Position numbers and translations under genes: made by a program. Shown here piece after piece: positions 49,746 to 62,600 of a stretch of DNA of 64,000 nt. The stretch comes from Lucifuga dentata (lineage: Eukaryota > Chordata > Actinopteri > Ophidiiformes > Bythitidae), in assembly GCA_014773175.1 (NCBI GenBank), contig VXCM01000245.1, positions 248,001 through 312,000 of the forward strand, read 5' to 3'. How positions within the stretch are numbered: position 1 is the stretch's first letter; each line of letters opens with the position of its first letter. The notes below the pieces were generated by a model. The model saw only the letters and a program-made list of their open reading frames with translations, searched no databases and was not told the DNA's origin.

Positions 49746-49984
49746 CCTGAATATACGTCTTGTTCGCGATGATGGATTACCTATCCCAAGAACGTTTCAA
49801 GTATCAACAAGTTGTTTTTAATAATGTACCAGAATGAACTGAAACCAATGGCGGTCTGGAAGGTAGGGAAAAAAAATCACCACTCCAGTAGTATAGTTTG
49901 GGAAATGATTGTCAGTAATGTTATGTGTATGAAAATTGTATATATTAGGCTCAAACATCCAAAATGGACGGTATAGTCCTTTAA
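49746..49984. mobile_element. Kolobok-type fragment upstream of hmox1
   Basis: This right portion runs from CCTGAATATACGTCTTGTTC to GGTATAGTCCT-TTAA, ending 34 bp before the first stress-response element. Confidence 0.78.
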
Positions 49985-50017
49985 ATCTGGTGCGAAATCT
50001 GTTCACAAAGGCTAACA

Positions 50018-50066
50018 TGAGTCAGCAGGAGGAGGAGGAGGAGGAGGACATAACCGTGACTCAGCA
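50018..50066. promoter_or_regulatory. Paired antioxidant/stress response elements
   Basis: TGAGTCAGCA at 50018-50027 and TGACTCAGCA at 50057-50066 both match the ARE/StRE/MARE consensus TGA(C/G)nnnGC bound by Nrf2-small Maf and repressed by Bach1-small Maf. They are 39 bp apart, centre to centre, in the spacer between divergent hmox1 (start about 1.5 kb away) and the hmgxb4-like gene. Mammalian HMOX1 is controlled by upstream enhancers with several such sites. A weaker relative, TGTGTCAGCA, lies at 48905-48914. Confidence 0.6.
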
Positions 50067-51260
50067 GCTTCTCACGGTCAGCTGACCGGTAGTACAGGAA
50101 GCTGAGTAAGTAAGTTTGAGCGAGTCTGTTGGCGAAAATTACACTCTGAATATGTGATTATTGACGTTATTATAGGACACAGCTCAGTCCACGGGCCCAC
50201 GCTTGTCCCACATGGAACTGTTTTAGTTGAAATGTACCGATAGCTTTGGTCAGACTGTAGAATCTGCCGCCGAGGCGTGTGCGTTGCGTCCACGACAAAC
50301 TTTGACCACGAATCACAAAAACTCCGAATCCACTGATGTTTTCGGTTGTTTCTCAGGAAATTGTTACCCAAAAGAATTTATTATAATTTACAGTTTATAA
50401 TTGGGAGATGGTTAGGTCACGTTAGCCTAAATCCTGGCTCATGTACAATATCTCGTAAAAGTTTTGTTTGTTTTTCAAACGGCCCACGCCTTTACTTGAA
50501 AAGGTTACAAACTTTTGTTAATCAGATTTATTTATGCTCACGTGTAAAAGCTTTTATGTTTTTTCATAAGATGCTAGTTTAGATATTTAGCTGTTTTCTT
50601 GCTACTGTGTATATGGATGGACAGGTGATGATGCGTTCACTTGCCTAGCCGCTGTGTTCATTAGAAGTGACTGACTGATAAGTTCTGAGCCTGGAATAGG
50701 AAGCCTCAGAGGTGCTGCGATTATATAATTTTCGACACAGTCTTCTTCCAATTCATTATATTTCTGTCGATAATGCTGTAGGGATGTATTCCAGGCTTAT
50801 TTTGGCAATCCAAAAGATCTTATATGATGATGATATGATGTCATCATCTGAGGTCAAACAGGTTCTGCCTGAATCTTATTTTATGTTTGAGAAGAGCTGA
50901 AAGTGTGAGGAGAGCAAATCAGGTGTGGCTAGTTCAAAGCCACAATCATGAATCGCTGCCATTAGCATAGCTGATGTGTGTGTGTGCAGGGGCATTGTTT
51001 ATAATTCTGACAGTTGTTAGGTAGATATCTTCAAGTTTCTGGTCATTTCCTTATGTGTCAGGCTCAAGTCTATCAATCAACCCTCATATAATGATTAGGT
51101 CTTTAAAAATACCCGAATGATGTCTGGAAAATTTATGAATATTCTTCACTTTTGGTGGTGTTTTCTTTACAGTAATCACTTCTGGGGCTCATGGCACCTT
51201 ATTTACCACTGGATGTTTCTTAGTTTTGAACCACTGTTCCTCTCATTGCTTGGTAGCTAG

Positions 51261-53969
51261 ATGGATGGTGATGTGGGCCTCATGATTGAACGCAGCCCAA
51301 GAGAGAAGAAAAGATCTTACAAAGACGTCCTGATTGATGTGGATGAGCTGGAGAAACGAGGGTCGGATGTGGAGGAACACAGCAGCAAGAGGCCTTATAA
51401 GGTGAACACCTACATAAACATTGAAACAGTTGTCCATAATTAGATAATTCAGACTTTAGATTTTTAATTGACTTTCATCTACAACAGCTGTGATGATTAT
51501 TCAGCTTTTTCAGGAGTCAAAGTGCTTAGACAAGAAGAAACTGCAACACTTTGGTAAGGACCATTTAAAACATTTGTGTGTTTGAAGAACTGAATATTTA
51601 AATTTGTGTAAATAGTAGAAAAAGCATTTATATTGTGATGCCAATCCATCAGTCATGCCTGTACTATATTCTGGTGAGCAAATTTCATCTAAATTTCCTG
51701 TTGGTTAACAGGATAATTGTTTACTGCTTTGATAAGAATTTTGTGATTCATTGCAGGAAGTAGCAGAACTGGGGCTGAAATATTTGAGGTAGACTCTGCT
51801 GACTACCTCCCCGTCTATCCAATCTGTGTGTCACAAGACAGATGGAGTGAGCAAGATGAAGAAGAGGTGAGACAATCGGTGGAATTTAAGAATATGGGAT
51901 CAAGTACATTTTACTCGGTCAGGTTACGGAGGAGAGAGAAACTTGAACAGATTTATCAACATAGATTCTCTTTCATTTTTTAAGAATATCCAAGACAACT
52001 TGTTGGTTTCAGGTTGTACAGCAGAGGGCAGCATTGATCAGGTAATTATAATACAGGACTCTCATAGTTTACTTTCTACTTTCTGTTCATGTCTGCTATT
52101 TTCTAACTTTTTCTTCCTCCCAGATCAGTCCGGATCCCATGCTGGAGCCCTGGGTTTCTTTTGGTGACCAGCACGTCATGGCGGACTGTCCCTTTACTAG
52201 ACCTGGCACCCTTTCTGCTTCTCCTCTAACCCACAGTCCTTTAGTGGCAGCCATTGCTGGTACAGTGGTATCTAACACTAACCCACTGACTCACATGACT
52301 ACATCCACCAGCTCTATGAACACGCCCTCCATTTCAGTCTGGGACTCCCTCAGATCCAGATCTAGGGGTCCCGTCTGCTCTAACCTGGATCCCGTCAGTG
52401 CTGCGGCTCACCTGCACCTCCTGGGGGAATCCTTGTCCCTAATTGGACACCAGCTTCAGGAGACTCATGTGAGTCATTTCAGTGTAGGACAAAAAAAAAA
52501 AAAAAAAANAAAAAAAAAAAAAAAAACAGATTTGTTGGTGTCCTGGCAGAAATTTGGGATTTGTTTTCTACTTATTTCCAGTCTGGTAAAACATCGGCAC
52601 ACACATATAATGAAGTGGTTGTGCCTTTTAGAGGTCCATATCCACATTGACACTCAGCATAGGTGCTGTGTCATGAAGTGTCAAACGTTTTTGTTTTTTT
52701 TTCCTGTTCCCATACATATGAAATTGATCAACAGTGGTGAGGCACTGAAGATTTAAATACAAAAACTGATCAAAACGCTCACACAATGGTGGAGCAATTA
52801 TAGTACAATGAATGGAGATTTGTGAATTCAGCTTGCTGCATCATTCAGGCATTATCAGCCAAAGTACTACTAGAAAGCCACTATCAATCAGTCAATCAAT
52901 CAATCTTTGTAGTCCCCAAAGGGAAATTTGATTTGCAGCCAGGTAAAAACAACCACAACAACGGAGACATTCAGTTCGTACATATACACACATGTTAAGA
53001 ACATTACCTGCAATATACAGTAATTCAAAAACACTGGACTATATTCACTATAGTCAAGCATCTCTTCATTCAGTTTATGACCCAGGAACAATGTAGAGCG
53101 AGTTCATCAATCCTGTTGCTTGAGGAACAAATGAAGATGTAAACCTAGTCCTTCCCTGAAACGACGGCCAGATGGGAGCAACTCAAACTCCTTAAACAAT
53201 GGATGATCTGGACAATTCATGATAGCCTGGCCTTCATTCAAACCTTCTTGTTGTAAATATTGTGAAGTTTGATTTGACTGACTCCAGTAATTTTGCTTTC
53301 TACTTTGACAGGACTATTGAGCTTATTTTTACTTCCCAGTTTGAGGTTACCTAACCATACCACAGCACAAAAATGATAAAATAGATTTAATAAAACTTCA
53401 ATAAAACAAACACAGCACAGTACTGCAAACTCTAAAGGAATTCATTCTCCTCAAAAAGTAAAAGCGCTGTTGTACCTTTTTAAAAACAGCCTCCGCATTT
53501 GGTTGGTTGGAATGTGCGAGAAAGAAATCATGCCCACAGTATTTTATGGTACAATGATATGACAAATATATGTGCAAAGATTGAATTCAGCATCAAGCGA
53601 AGCACCTAATCACCACGTGTTCCTTGAGGATTTAGAAAGGCACATTTCTTTCTGTGCTCTGTGTGTGTCTGCAGAAAACGGTGTGTGTGTCTAGCAGTCT
53701 GTCTTTACTCTTGGACTCTCTGCTGTGTGCCCTGGCTCCCCTGGTCTCCCTGACATCACAGATTCCAGAGCTCAGGAGCTGCACACACACACTGGTGAGC
53801 AGACCACACACACATGCCACAAATAGTATATGCATACGTGCACGACTGTAAAACACAGTGAAATGATCAGCATGTTATGTAAGTTGAACCAGCTTTTTTT
53901 TGACAGTCCGTTCTTATTTTGAAGGCTGCCACCCTGGAAAACATTGCCTATGTGATGCCTGGACTGTGA
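51261..53969 (+). CDS. hmgxb4: HMGXB4-like protein lacking the HMG box
   Basis: Six exons, 51261-51401, 51514-51553, 51757-51866, 52124-52468, 53675-53794 and 53925-53969, join in phase to 266 residues. HMGXB4 (HMG2L1) is a nuclear HMG-box protein linked to Wnt signalling and chromatin remodelling (about 600 residues in human). The N-terminal RSPREKKRSYKDVL block and the C-terminal run from AAHLHLLGESLSLIGHQLQE through SSLSLLLDSLLCALAPL to the terminal ENIAYVMPGL match that family closely. The long lysine-rich centre and the HMG box that precede the AAHL block in human are absent: the two exons there are serine/threonine-rich, and the intron between them (51867-52123) holds no HMG-box frame. 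An upstream exon could extend the N-terminus, because an AG acceptor directly precedes the chosen ATG. Probably a diverged teleost duplicate that keeps the terminal interaction regions. The likely polyadenylation signal is AATAAA at 54400-54405. Confidence 0.82.
52885..53245 (-). mobile_element. 5'-truncated LINE 3' end with TTGA tail
   Basis: On the minus strand an LPSGRRFR-like C-terminal reverse-transcriptase motif (near 53165) is followed by AAATTTCCCTTTGGGGACTA and a (TTGA)n tail at 52886-52906. This fits the tail of a fish non-LTR retroelement (Rex1/L2-like). It lies in the hmgxb4-like intron. Confidence 0.55.
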
Positions 53970-56317
53970 GCGTTGGAGAATCCCAAGTTCTAATATGCTG
54001 AACAACACTTTAGGTTAGTTTACACTTTTTTGGGAAAAAGTAGCAAATCAGTTTTGTTTCATCAAGTTTTTTTGCACTATGAATGCTATTTTTGTTATTA
54101 ACAAATAATTTATGTCAGACAAAGATTACTTTGTTGCCTGGGTTGTACAATTAAAAGTTCTAACTGAACACTGAATTATATAATTTTGTGCATCTGATTG
54201 ATTACAATTATTTTTTTTTTAAATAATTGTCAAACATTTGGGAATATTATGACTATTTTTTTTTTCTGATCTGTACTTAAATGCAGCGTTCGAATAATTT
54301 TCAGTAGTACGTGTATGTTTTATTTATAAAAATTTCTCAGAGGAAAAGAGATGCATAAGCTCAAATGAATGAAGTTATTGTCAGGTCAAAAACATTGTTA
54401 ATAAAGAAAGAGCAGCCATGTATAGGTTATTGTTTTCAGATTTGGCACGTAATCAGGACATCCTCATGCTTTTAACTGAGTTCCTGAGCCCCAGGCTTCC
54501 AAACCTGCAATACCTCAGCATGACCAGCAGGAAATTCATTTATGTCTAGTCTAGATATAATCATTTGGCTTTATAAATAACTGTATTATTGTGGGTTTCT
54601 TCTAAGTCTTTATTTAAGTTGAAATTTGATTGGAAATCCATTTTGCTAAAGAAATCTCTTATCTCAATTCAGTTTTTCTTCTCATAACTCTCATTGAGAA
54701 TGGTCAGTAATGCAGCATTAGATAATCATAAGAGGACAGTAAAACTGAAATGTCAAGCTGAGGCTTGATGTATGTATGAACACGTAGAATACAGCTGTTA
54801 AGGACAAATTGACAACACAAGCAGTGATTCCTCTTGATTTATGCTGGTTTAAATGGCCTAAAATTGTCACCACCACTCCTGATTGGTCATGACAACTTAA
54901 TCTTCTGCAGAATTTCCCTTCAAAACATTTAAATGTGTTAACAGGCATTAAACCCAGCAACTGCAATATTAAACCTGAAGGCCAGGTTTGCATTGACAGA
55001 CATCTACGAATTCTGCCATCATGTGGGTGTAACCAAAATAGAATGATTCATATCTGCCCCGGCATACGTCTCCTCCCCATTTTGGAATGCTCAGCAGTCT
55101 TCTGACCAAGAAACCTGTTGCGTACTAAGAAATAATTGTGAGTGTATTCATGTGGAGAGCTGGGAGTGCCTTGATGGGTGGATCCTGGAGCCTAAACCAC
55201 ACCTGTGAAGGAAGTTTCCTGTAGATGCTTTCAGAAGTCGACTGGGATCAGACATTAAAGTACATTGACATTTTCTGGATGAGAGATACATTTCAATACC
55301 ACTCGACTCAACAGAACAATAAACAAGACAATACATGATCACGGCTTAAAGATCTAACATAGCTGAGTAAGTATGTTTCGAATGAGTTACTTCAGTATTC
55401 GAGTTGGGGATTAAACAGCTGCAGATTATGAATTATGATTTTTCTTGTTCACATTATTTGGTCAATACCATGATGTCTTTGCTATTTATTTATCCAACTT
55501 GCATTTGTGCCAAGGTTTGCATGTGCTGTCAGCATCAAATAGACAAGTCAGTTTCAGTTTTATGAAAAGTCTTGATTTTGAGGCCGTGTGAAACAGCACA
55601 GTTACTACTCACACTTGTTAGTGCATTGGCCATTTGATCATGTTAGGGACATATTTGTGTGTCAGTCCAAACATAAAGGTCAAAGAATGTAGTTAGACGG
55701 GATTAGCAAGGTATGAAGTATCATGGGATGTAAAGAGAGAAGGAAGAATGGTGTTCAGTGATATGAACGCTTGAGCATAAGCATTACCAGTTACCTTAGT
55801 ACTTGTTTATTCATGCGCAAAGAGTGAAAGGATAGAGTGAAAATTATAGGAAGGAAGGGTGGAATTCACAAGCTAAGAGGAAAACGTCTTTATACCACAA
55901 GATGCAGACAAACTCTTCAGGTACAGAGAAGTAAATATATAGTTGAGATGTGTTAATGTCTAAAAGTTATTAATCTGTATTTCAGATGTCTGATCAGATG
56001 CATTAAATGATAATCTCTTAGGAAATAGCAAATTGGACTGTTTTTTTTAAACATTTTTTTTCTTAGTGTATGGATCAATTGTGTTAAAGTCTTAAGAAAG
56101 AAGCCTCTGGCTAAAGCTACATGTTTGAGCACACATAAAACATAACAGAAACTAACGACAAGGGTGTGGTGCCAGAATATGTGTTCAAACGTAGCTTGCA
56201 CCAATAATCACTGGTAGTAAATTAAGTACCTTTAAACTTTCAACTCATTATTATTCTGTAGAAATAAATAAATAAATCACATATCATCTTTTTTTGTTCT
56301 TTGCTTTTCTCTTTCAG
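53970..56317. other. Spacer between hmgxb4-like and GIMAP-like genes
   Basis: It contains the hmgxb4-like 3' UTR to about 54425 and presumably the promoter and 5' UTR exon(s) of the GIMAP-like gene, which I cannot place. No repeats of note and no coding frame recognised. Confidence 0.5.
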
Positions 56318-56319
56318 CA

Positions 56320-56658
56320 ATGAGCTCCTACAGTACAGAAAGCTATGCTGGGTCATCGCCCTCAGAGTTGAGGCTCATTCTGATGGGGAACATCGGATGT
56401 GGGAAAACAGCATCAGGTGACACAATCCTGGGCCAACTCTCCAGGATCTCTCCCATGAGTTTCTCCAGGAGCTGCCAGGTGCGACAGGGCGTTTCTGAGG
56501 GCCGGTTGCTGACCCTGGTGGAGGCACCCAGATGGTACTGGAATGGGGGGCACATAGAGGCCAGTGTCAGGACAGAGACGGAGCGGGCGCTGACGCTGGT
56601 AGCACCAGGCCCACATGTGATTCTTATATTGGTACCAGTTGGACAATTCACAGAGGTC

Positions 56659-56692
<34 letters not shown>

Positions 56693-59600
56693 TTTACTTG
56701 AATATTTTTTAATTCAACTCATGCAAACATCCATGACACGTAGCGCTACATGAATACTCCAGACATGACAGATGCATGGTTGATTTTTCTGGCTTTCCTA
56801 TTTGCTTCAAAGCCAACCTGAGCAGGCAGATGAATACTGTTACACTTCATGAATATCAGTGGAACTCCTGGTTCAAGCATTATGTAAAAATAAATATGAC
56901 TCTTTGATCTGCAGAACTGCTAATTCATATTTTAGATCCACAATCTTGTATTTCTACAGAGCATCTTGTTGCTCAGATAGCAGGTATAAGATAATCTGTA
57001 ATAATTCATTACCTCTATTTAGCCTATTTAGTAATTAATTTAAACAATTTATGTAATTCACTCCCTCAGTTTAATTGATTCCATTCTAACAAATTGAGGA
57101 AATAAATCTGAAATAGTGACAACTAATTTCCTCATTTAGTAATTAGATTGAACGAACTGAGAAAACAAATTACATATTGCATTAACACTTGCTGGGATCT
57201 GTATATTTCTTATATCAGTTCACATTTGCTTCTTTTTTCAACATAGATGGAAACATGATGAAAGTAAATCCATGTAGCTCATTTTAATGACAAGAACTGT
57301 ATGCACTTTTAACCATGTCTTCATAATGAATACATCAATTTTGTGAATAAAGCCCCAATAATAAACGTTCCTTTTCTTTTCCATCTTGTCCCTGGCGTTC
57401 TCAGGTGGAGGGTCATGTGACTGCAGAGCTGGAGGAGATGTTTGGGGAGGAGGTGCTGGATCACACCCTGGTCCTGCTGACCTGTGGGGACTACTTGATG
57501 GGGCAGACAGTGCAGGTATTAGAGATATATCCTCCAAACTCTACAAATACTGTATGTAAGCATAAAAGTTTGTTATGTCTGGGTCATAGCAAGACAGGAT
57601 AAGGTGTGATCTGAAGATTAATGGAGGGAAGTAGAAGCATCTCCTACTCTGGAACCCTTTCTGCCTTACAGCTCTATTTTTTTTGGATGCTTTACCTTCC
57701 AGACGTTGCTGTAATATTTCCTCACCATCCACCTTATTAAATTTGGATTAATCAGCTGCTGTTCAGCAAGAGCGTGAGAGAGGCAAAAGAATGCAAATAT
57801 GAATTTAAACTAAATGTGTTTGACAGGAATATCTGCAGAAAGAACAACCAGGCCTGAGGCAGATGATCAAGTGCTGTCGGGGCAGGTACCACGTCTTCAA
57901 TAATCGTCAAAGGCGGGACAGGGAGCAGGTCTGCACTTTGCTGGAGAAGGTAAGAGGGTGGAAATAAGCTTCAACAATGGGAGTTTTAAGACAGGTTTTG
58001 ATAACCACATTGGTCTAGCAGATTTAGCCAGTTTTGGTAAATATTAGAAACACCTGACAGGAGGTACGGAGGTTGTAAAGCACCTCGTAACTCCTTCCAA
58101 AAATTCAAAAGTTAATTTGTAGTGTTGATAGCTAATTATTAAACACTGCACGTTTTGTTTTACTGGTTTTATATGCGACAGTTGCTAAGCATGTACTTTT
58201 TTTTTTTCCCCCAAGCAACACCCTGTTTGTCACTGTTTGACATACAATTAGTACATTCAGTAACAACTGGAAACGCTCCAGTGCAACCAATCAGATTACT
58301 GCTGTTATCGTAACAGAGGAACTCTACTGGACTGGTTTGACTATAAACATTCAGGAGTTAACATGTTTTTTCCAACATTGGCAGACAGAACTTTATGACA
58401 AGGTGGAGATTAACTATTGCAATAGTGACACATTAATTTCCTCTGCCAAGGAGGTCATGTTTTCCTCTCTGCCTGTCCATTGCTTGGAAATTTCTGAACC
58501 AATTTTGACCAAACTTGATGGAATGATGGGGCATGACCCACAGAAGAAACCTTTAAAGGACCATGCCAGTGATTGTGCATGTTTGAGGTCAACAAATACA
58601 ACCCGAATACACAACGCGACTACCTACTATTTTCCAAAACATACTACTGGAGCATTACATTTTGGAATTGTTTTTCCTACCTTTCAGACCATTATGCTTT
58701 AAGGATCAACTTATAGAGTCTTGAAAGATGCTTGAAATTAATAATCCATCACAGCAAACAAGATGACTATTACATTTTTTGTCAAATAACATAATTTAAG
58801 CATTTCAATGCTTTCAAAAGTGCAGAGTGATCTGGTGATGGAAACCTTCATCATCAGGGAATATAGTCCCAGGAGACAGGACTGCTTTTACTGAGAAACC
58901 TTCTACAACCATTCGTAAGTGTTAGCAGGTGAAATGTTGAATTTTAAGGTGTGTATCACCTGAACATTTAATTTTGAAAGGGATTTGGCAAAATAACAAG
59001 AAAACTAGTTTTATGTTTTGAAAAATGGTTGCCAGTAATGTAGCATGTATGCAGTAGTATTTATTGGGCTTAAACATTCAAAATCAACGGTATGGTTCTT
59101 TAAATTGATGTGCCAATTTAGATCCAGGGGCAGATCCAGGAATTAAAAAAAATATTAGTTTACATTGCAAGATCTTTTTTTTTTTGTGTCAATATCTTCA
59201 AAAATAATAAACTAATCTCAATGAATAAAGGCATATTTAGCATATGATAGACTATAAATGGGTACAGTTTGTTGTAGATTCAAATAAATTTAAAAACTAG
59301 TGTTTTCACTATAGTCAAACTAGTTTGTCATGACAAAAAACATTTTTTTCTTTTCTTTTTTCTTTATTTCTTTCTTTTTCTTTTTTCTTTTTCTCTTTCT
59401 TTTTTCTTCTTTTTTCTTTCTTTTCCTTTCTTTTTCTTTTTTCTTTTTTCTTTTTCAAACAAACAAACAAAACAACAACACCAATCAAGTTTTGATGTTT
59501 GCAGAGGTATTCCTGATTTTTGCTTTTTTGCCCTTGATTAAATTTTTTTTTTTATACAGGTAGATAACATGGTACAGAACAATGGCGTATACAACCTGAA

Positions 59601-62600
59601 AACAGTGCAGGAAAGACAAATGAAAAAACAACTTATGAAGCAGCACAGAGTTGGAGTGGAGGAGACAGTAGAGACAGTGGCATCAACTCACATCCCAGAC
59701 ATGGAAACCCAGAGGAGCAGTGGGAGTGTCTTGGAGAGAAGGAGGACAGAGGAGGTAGAGGATGGAGTGGCTGTGAGCTCAGCGACTAACAGGCTTCATT
59801 CAACAACAGACCAGCAGCCGCTTCTAGAACTGCTAGATGACGGTACAGGGCAGGTGAAGAGGAGCTCCAGTTTTAAGCTGAATGCAGGTAAATGTCTATG
59901 ATTTGTCTATGTTTTCTCATACGTCACTTTTTTCATCAGAAAGTAAAAGAAATGCATAGGACACATACTTACTTTTGTCCTGCAGATGGAGCTCTACTCT
60001 CACAACAGACTGAGGAAAAATCATCACCAAAAATGGTCACTACTTGTAAGTAACAGGAATTCACTGTCATCGCACTCCTGATGTTCAGTGATTATGAATA
60101 ATTACCATTTAAAATCTCTCCATGGTTCTCCTTTTTTCTTTCAGTTCACCACAGAATCAACAGCTTTGGCAAAAGATCTCCTGATGCATCTCCTACCTCC
60201 TCTCCTCATTCACCTGCCTTCTCCTTTCCTTCCTCGCCAACCCACACCTCCTCTCCCTTGTCCTCATCCTCACCAGAGTTGCGTTTGGTGTTGCTTGGAC
60301 GATCTGGATCAGGGAAGAGTGCAGCTGGCAACACAATCCTTGGAGGGGAGGCGTTTGAGTCGTACTTGAACTTCACCACTAAGGAGTGTGAGAAGAAGAA
60401 GGCGCTGGTTGTAGGGAAAAGGGTCAGTAGTTCACTAGTTCTCACTCTATATCTCACTAGTGAGATTTTGTTAGCTTGAATGTGGGTTTTATAAACATCT
60501 ATATCAACATATCATTGTTGAATTAATTGTGACATCTTTCCATAGACATAAAACTCGTGACTTGCATTTGGAAGCAGACGCAAGTTGTAAAAATGAGGAG
60601 TTGAGTCTTAGCTCATGCTGTGAGACTTGATTGATTACTTAAAGATTTGACCTTAAAACTGTTCTTGGACATTGAAGTGACTTGATCTGAGCTTCATAAA
60701 ACCAACTTTCTTTGCTTTCTGTAGTAAACAGGGTGTTATTATATGTCATTTCTAGTCTTTTGTGGGTTTCTCTTTCACCTTCTTAAACTGGATAAACATA
60801 CAGGAAGTAATTAGTTCATTTGCTTTTCAGTCATTCCACCACCTGCAAATGACAGATGTTTTACCTTATTTGCTTTTTTAAAATATTGTTCTTCTTGTTT
60901 TGATTTATAAAAGAGTATTTGTGAAACCATTCAGCAGTTTTCCCACGACTCACTGGTTCACTAGTGTATTTTTATGATGTTGCCTTTTAGGCCGATCAGA
61001 CCTGAAATTGGCAAAGCAAATTTATTTTGTGCGATAAGCAGTTGTGCTAGCATGCTAACAAGCTAGCTAGCACAGCACCCCACTGAAAACAGTTACAACA
61101 TCTAAACAATATGTATCACAACCTACTGTCTGAAGGCATTTTCACTGTAATCTTTATTTTACCAGTGAAGTAGCGTGTGAAAGCATAACTAGCTAAAATG
61201 CTAGCTGCCTCCATTTTGATGACCTCCAGCGTCAAAGTTCAATAAAGTGTAACTCATTAGTGAAATATTCAGAGAGATTTACTCCACTGGTCATCGCGGG
61301 TCCATAGCAACATTTTGAGCTAGCAACAAAATTGATGCATACAGTTTGTGAGCATGGTTTTAAAGCTTTATGACTTTCTCCATCTCTCCTCTAAANAAAT
61401 TGATGCATACAGTTTGTGAGCATGGTTTTAAAGCTTTATGACTTTCTCCATCTCTCCTCTAAACTGCAGGTGGCAGTAGTGGATACTCCAGACTGGTTCA
61501 AGTCAGAGTCTTCGCCGGATGAGGTTCGTGCTCAGATTTCCTCCTGTGTTGCTTTGTCCAGTCCTGGCCNTCAGAGTCTTCGCCGGATGAGGTTCGTGCT
61601 CAGATTTCCTCCTGTGTTGCTTTGTCCAGTCCTGGCCCCCATGCTTTCCTCCTATGTGTCCCCGTGGACCAGCCTGCAAAGATGGAACTGCAGGCTCTTG
61701 GGGCCCTTGAGTCTGTTTTTGACCCGGACTCAGTCCAGAGACACACTTTGATCCTTTTTACCCATTCAGATCGATTGAGGGAAAGTGGGAAGGCAGGAGA
61801 CAACACTGTAGAGGAGTACATTGCTACTCAGCGAGGAGATTTGTTGAAGCTGGTGGAAAAGTGTGGAGACCGGTTCCATGTATTGGAGAGAGGAGGTGGG
61901 NAGGAGATTTGTTGAAGCTGGTGGAAAAGTGTGGAGACCGGTTCCATGTATTGGAGAGAGGAGGTGGGAATGTGACAGAGCTGCTGGAAAAGGTGGAACA
62001 GACAGTGAAAGAGGCTGGAGGACAGTGTTACTCTTGCCCTGCTTTTCAGGAAGCAGAAGACAGAGTGAGACAGAGACAGCTAGAGTTAGCCAAGGAGAGA
62101 AAGGACAAAAAGCTAGAACGAGAAAGAGAAAGATTAAGACAAGTTGGAAGGCTCAGCACTGAACGGCGGGTACTTTATCCCTCCATGCAGCCTTTGACAG
62201 AGGCAGATGAGGAAGAAGAGGAAGTGAGAGAAGATGAGATTGAGGAAACGAGGGATGAGGCAGAGAGGAGTGTAAGCACCATGAATCTAGAGAGTCTTCC
62301 TGCTGTTCCACTTTCAGCCATGTCCCCGTCACTTATTGCTTCCATTAGAGAGAAACTGGAGTCCGGTGCAAAGATGCTTCCCAAGTTGTTGTCAGATAGT
62401 TCTGTGTGGGTCGGTGACGGAGCAAAGAAGGTAGCTAGCAGTCCAATGTGGGGAACAGTTGGTAGTGGGGCTAAAAATGCCCACAAAATGGTTATTGATA
62501 GTTCCGTGTGGGGGAAAATGGGAGCTGGTGCTGGACATGTCTCCAAACTGGTGTCTGATAAATCAGTGTTGAAGAATGTCCCCAAGATAATGGCAGACGG

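Noticed and set aside
61470..61968. Genuine tandem exon-segment duplication in the GIMAP-like gene
   Set aside because: The copies are identical, sit exactly around a single N and break the frame; other non-coding Ns in the window show the same pattern.
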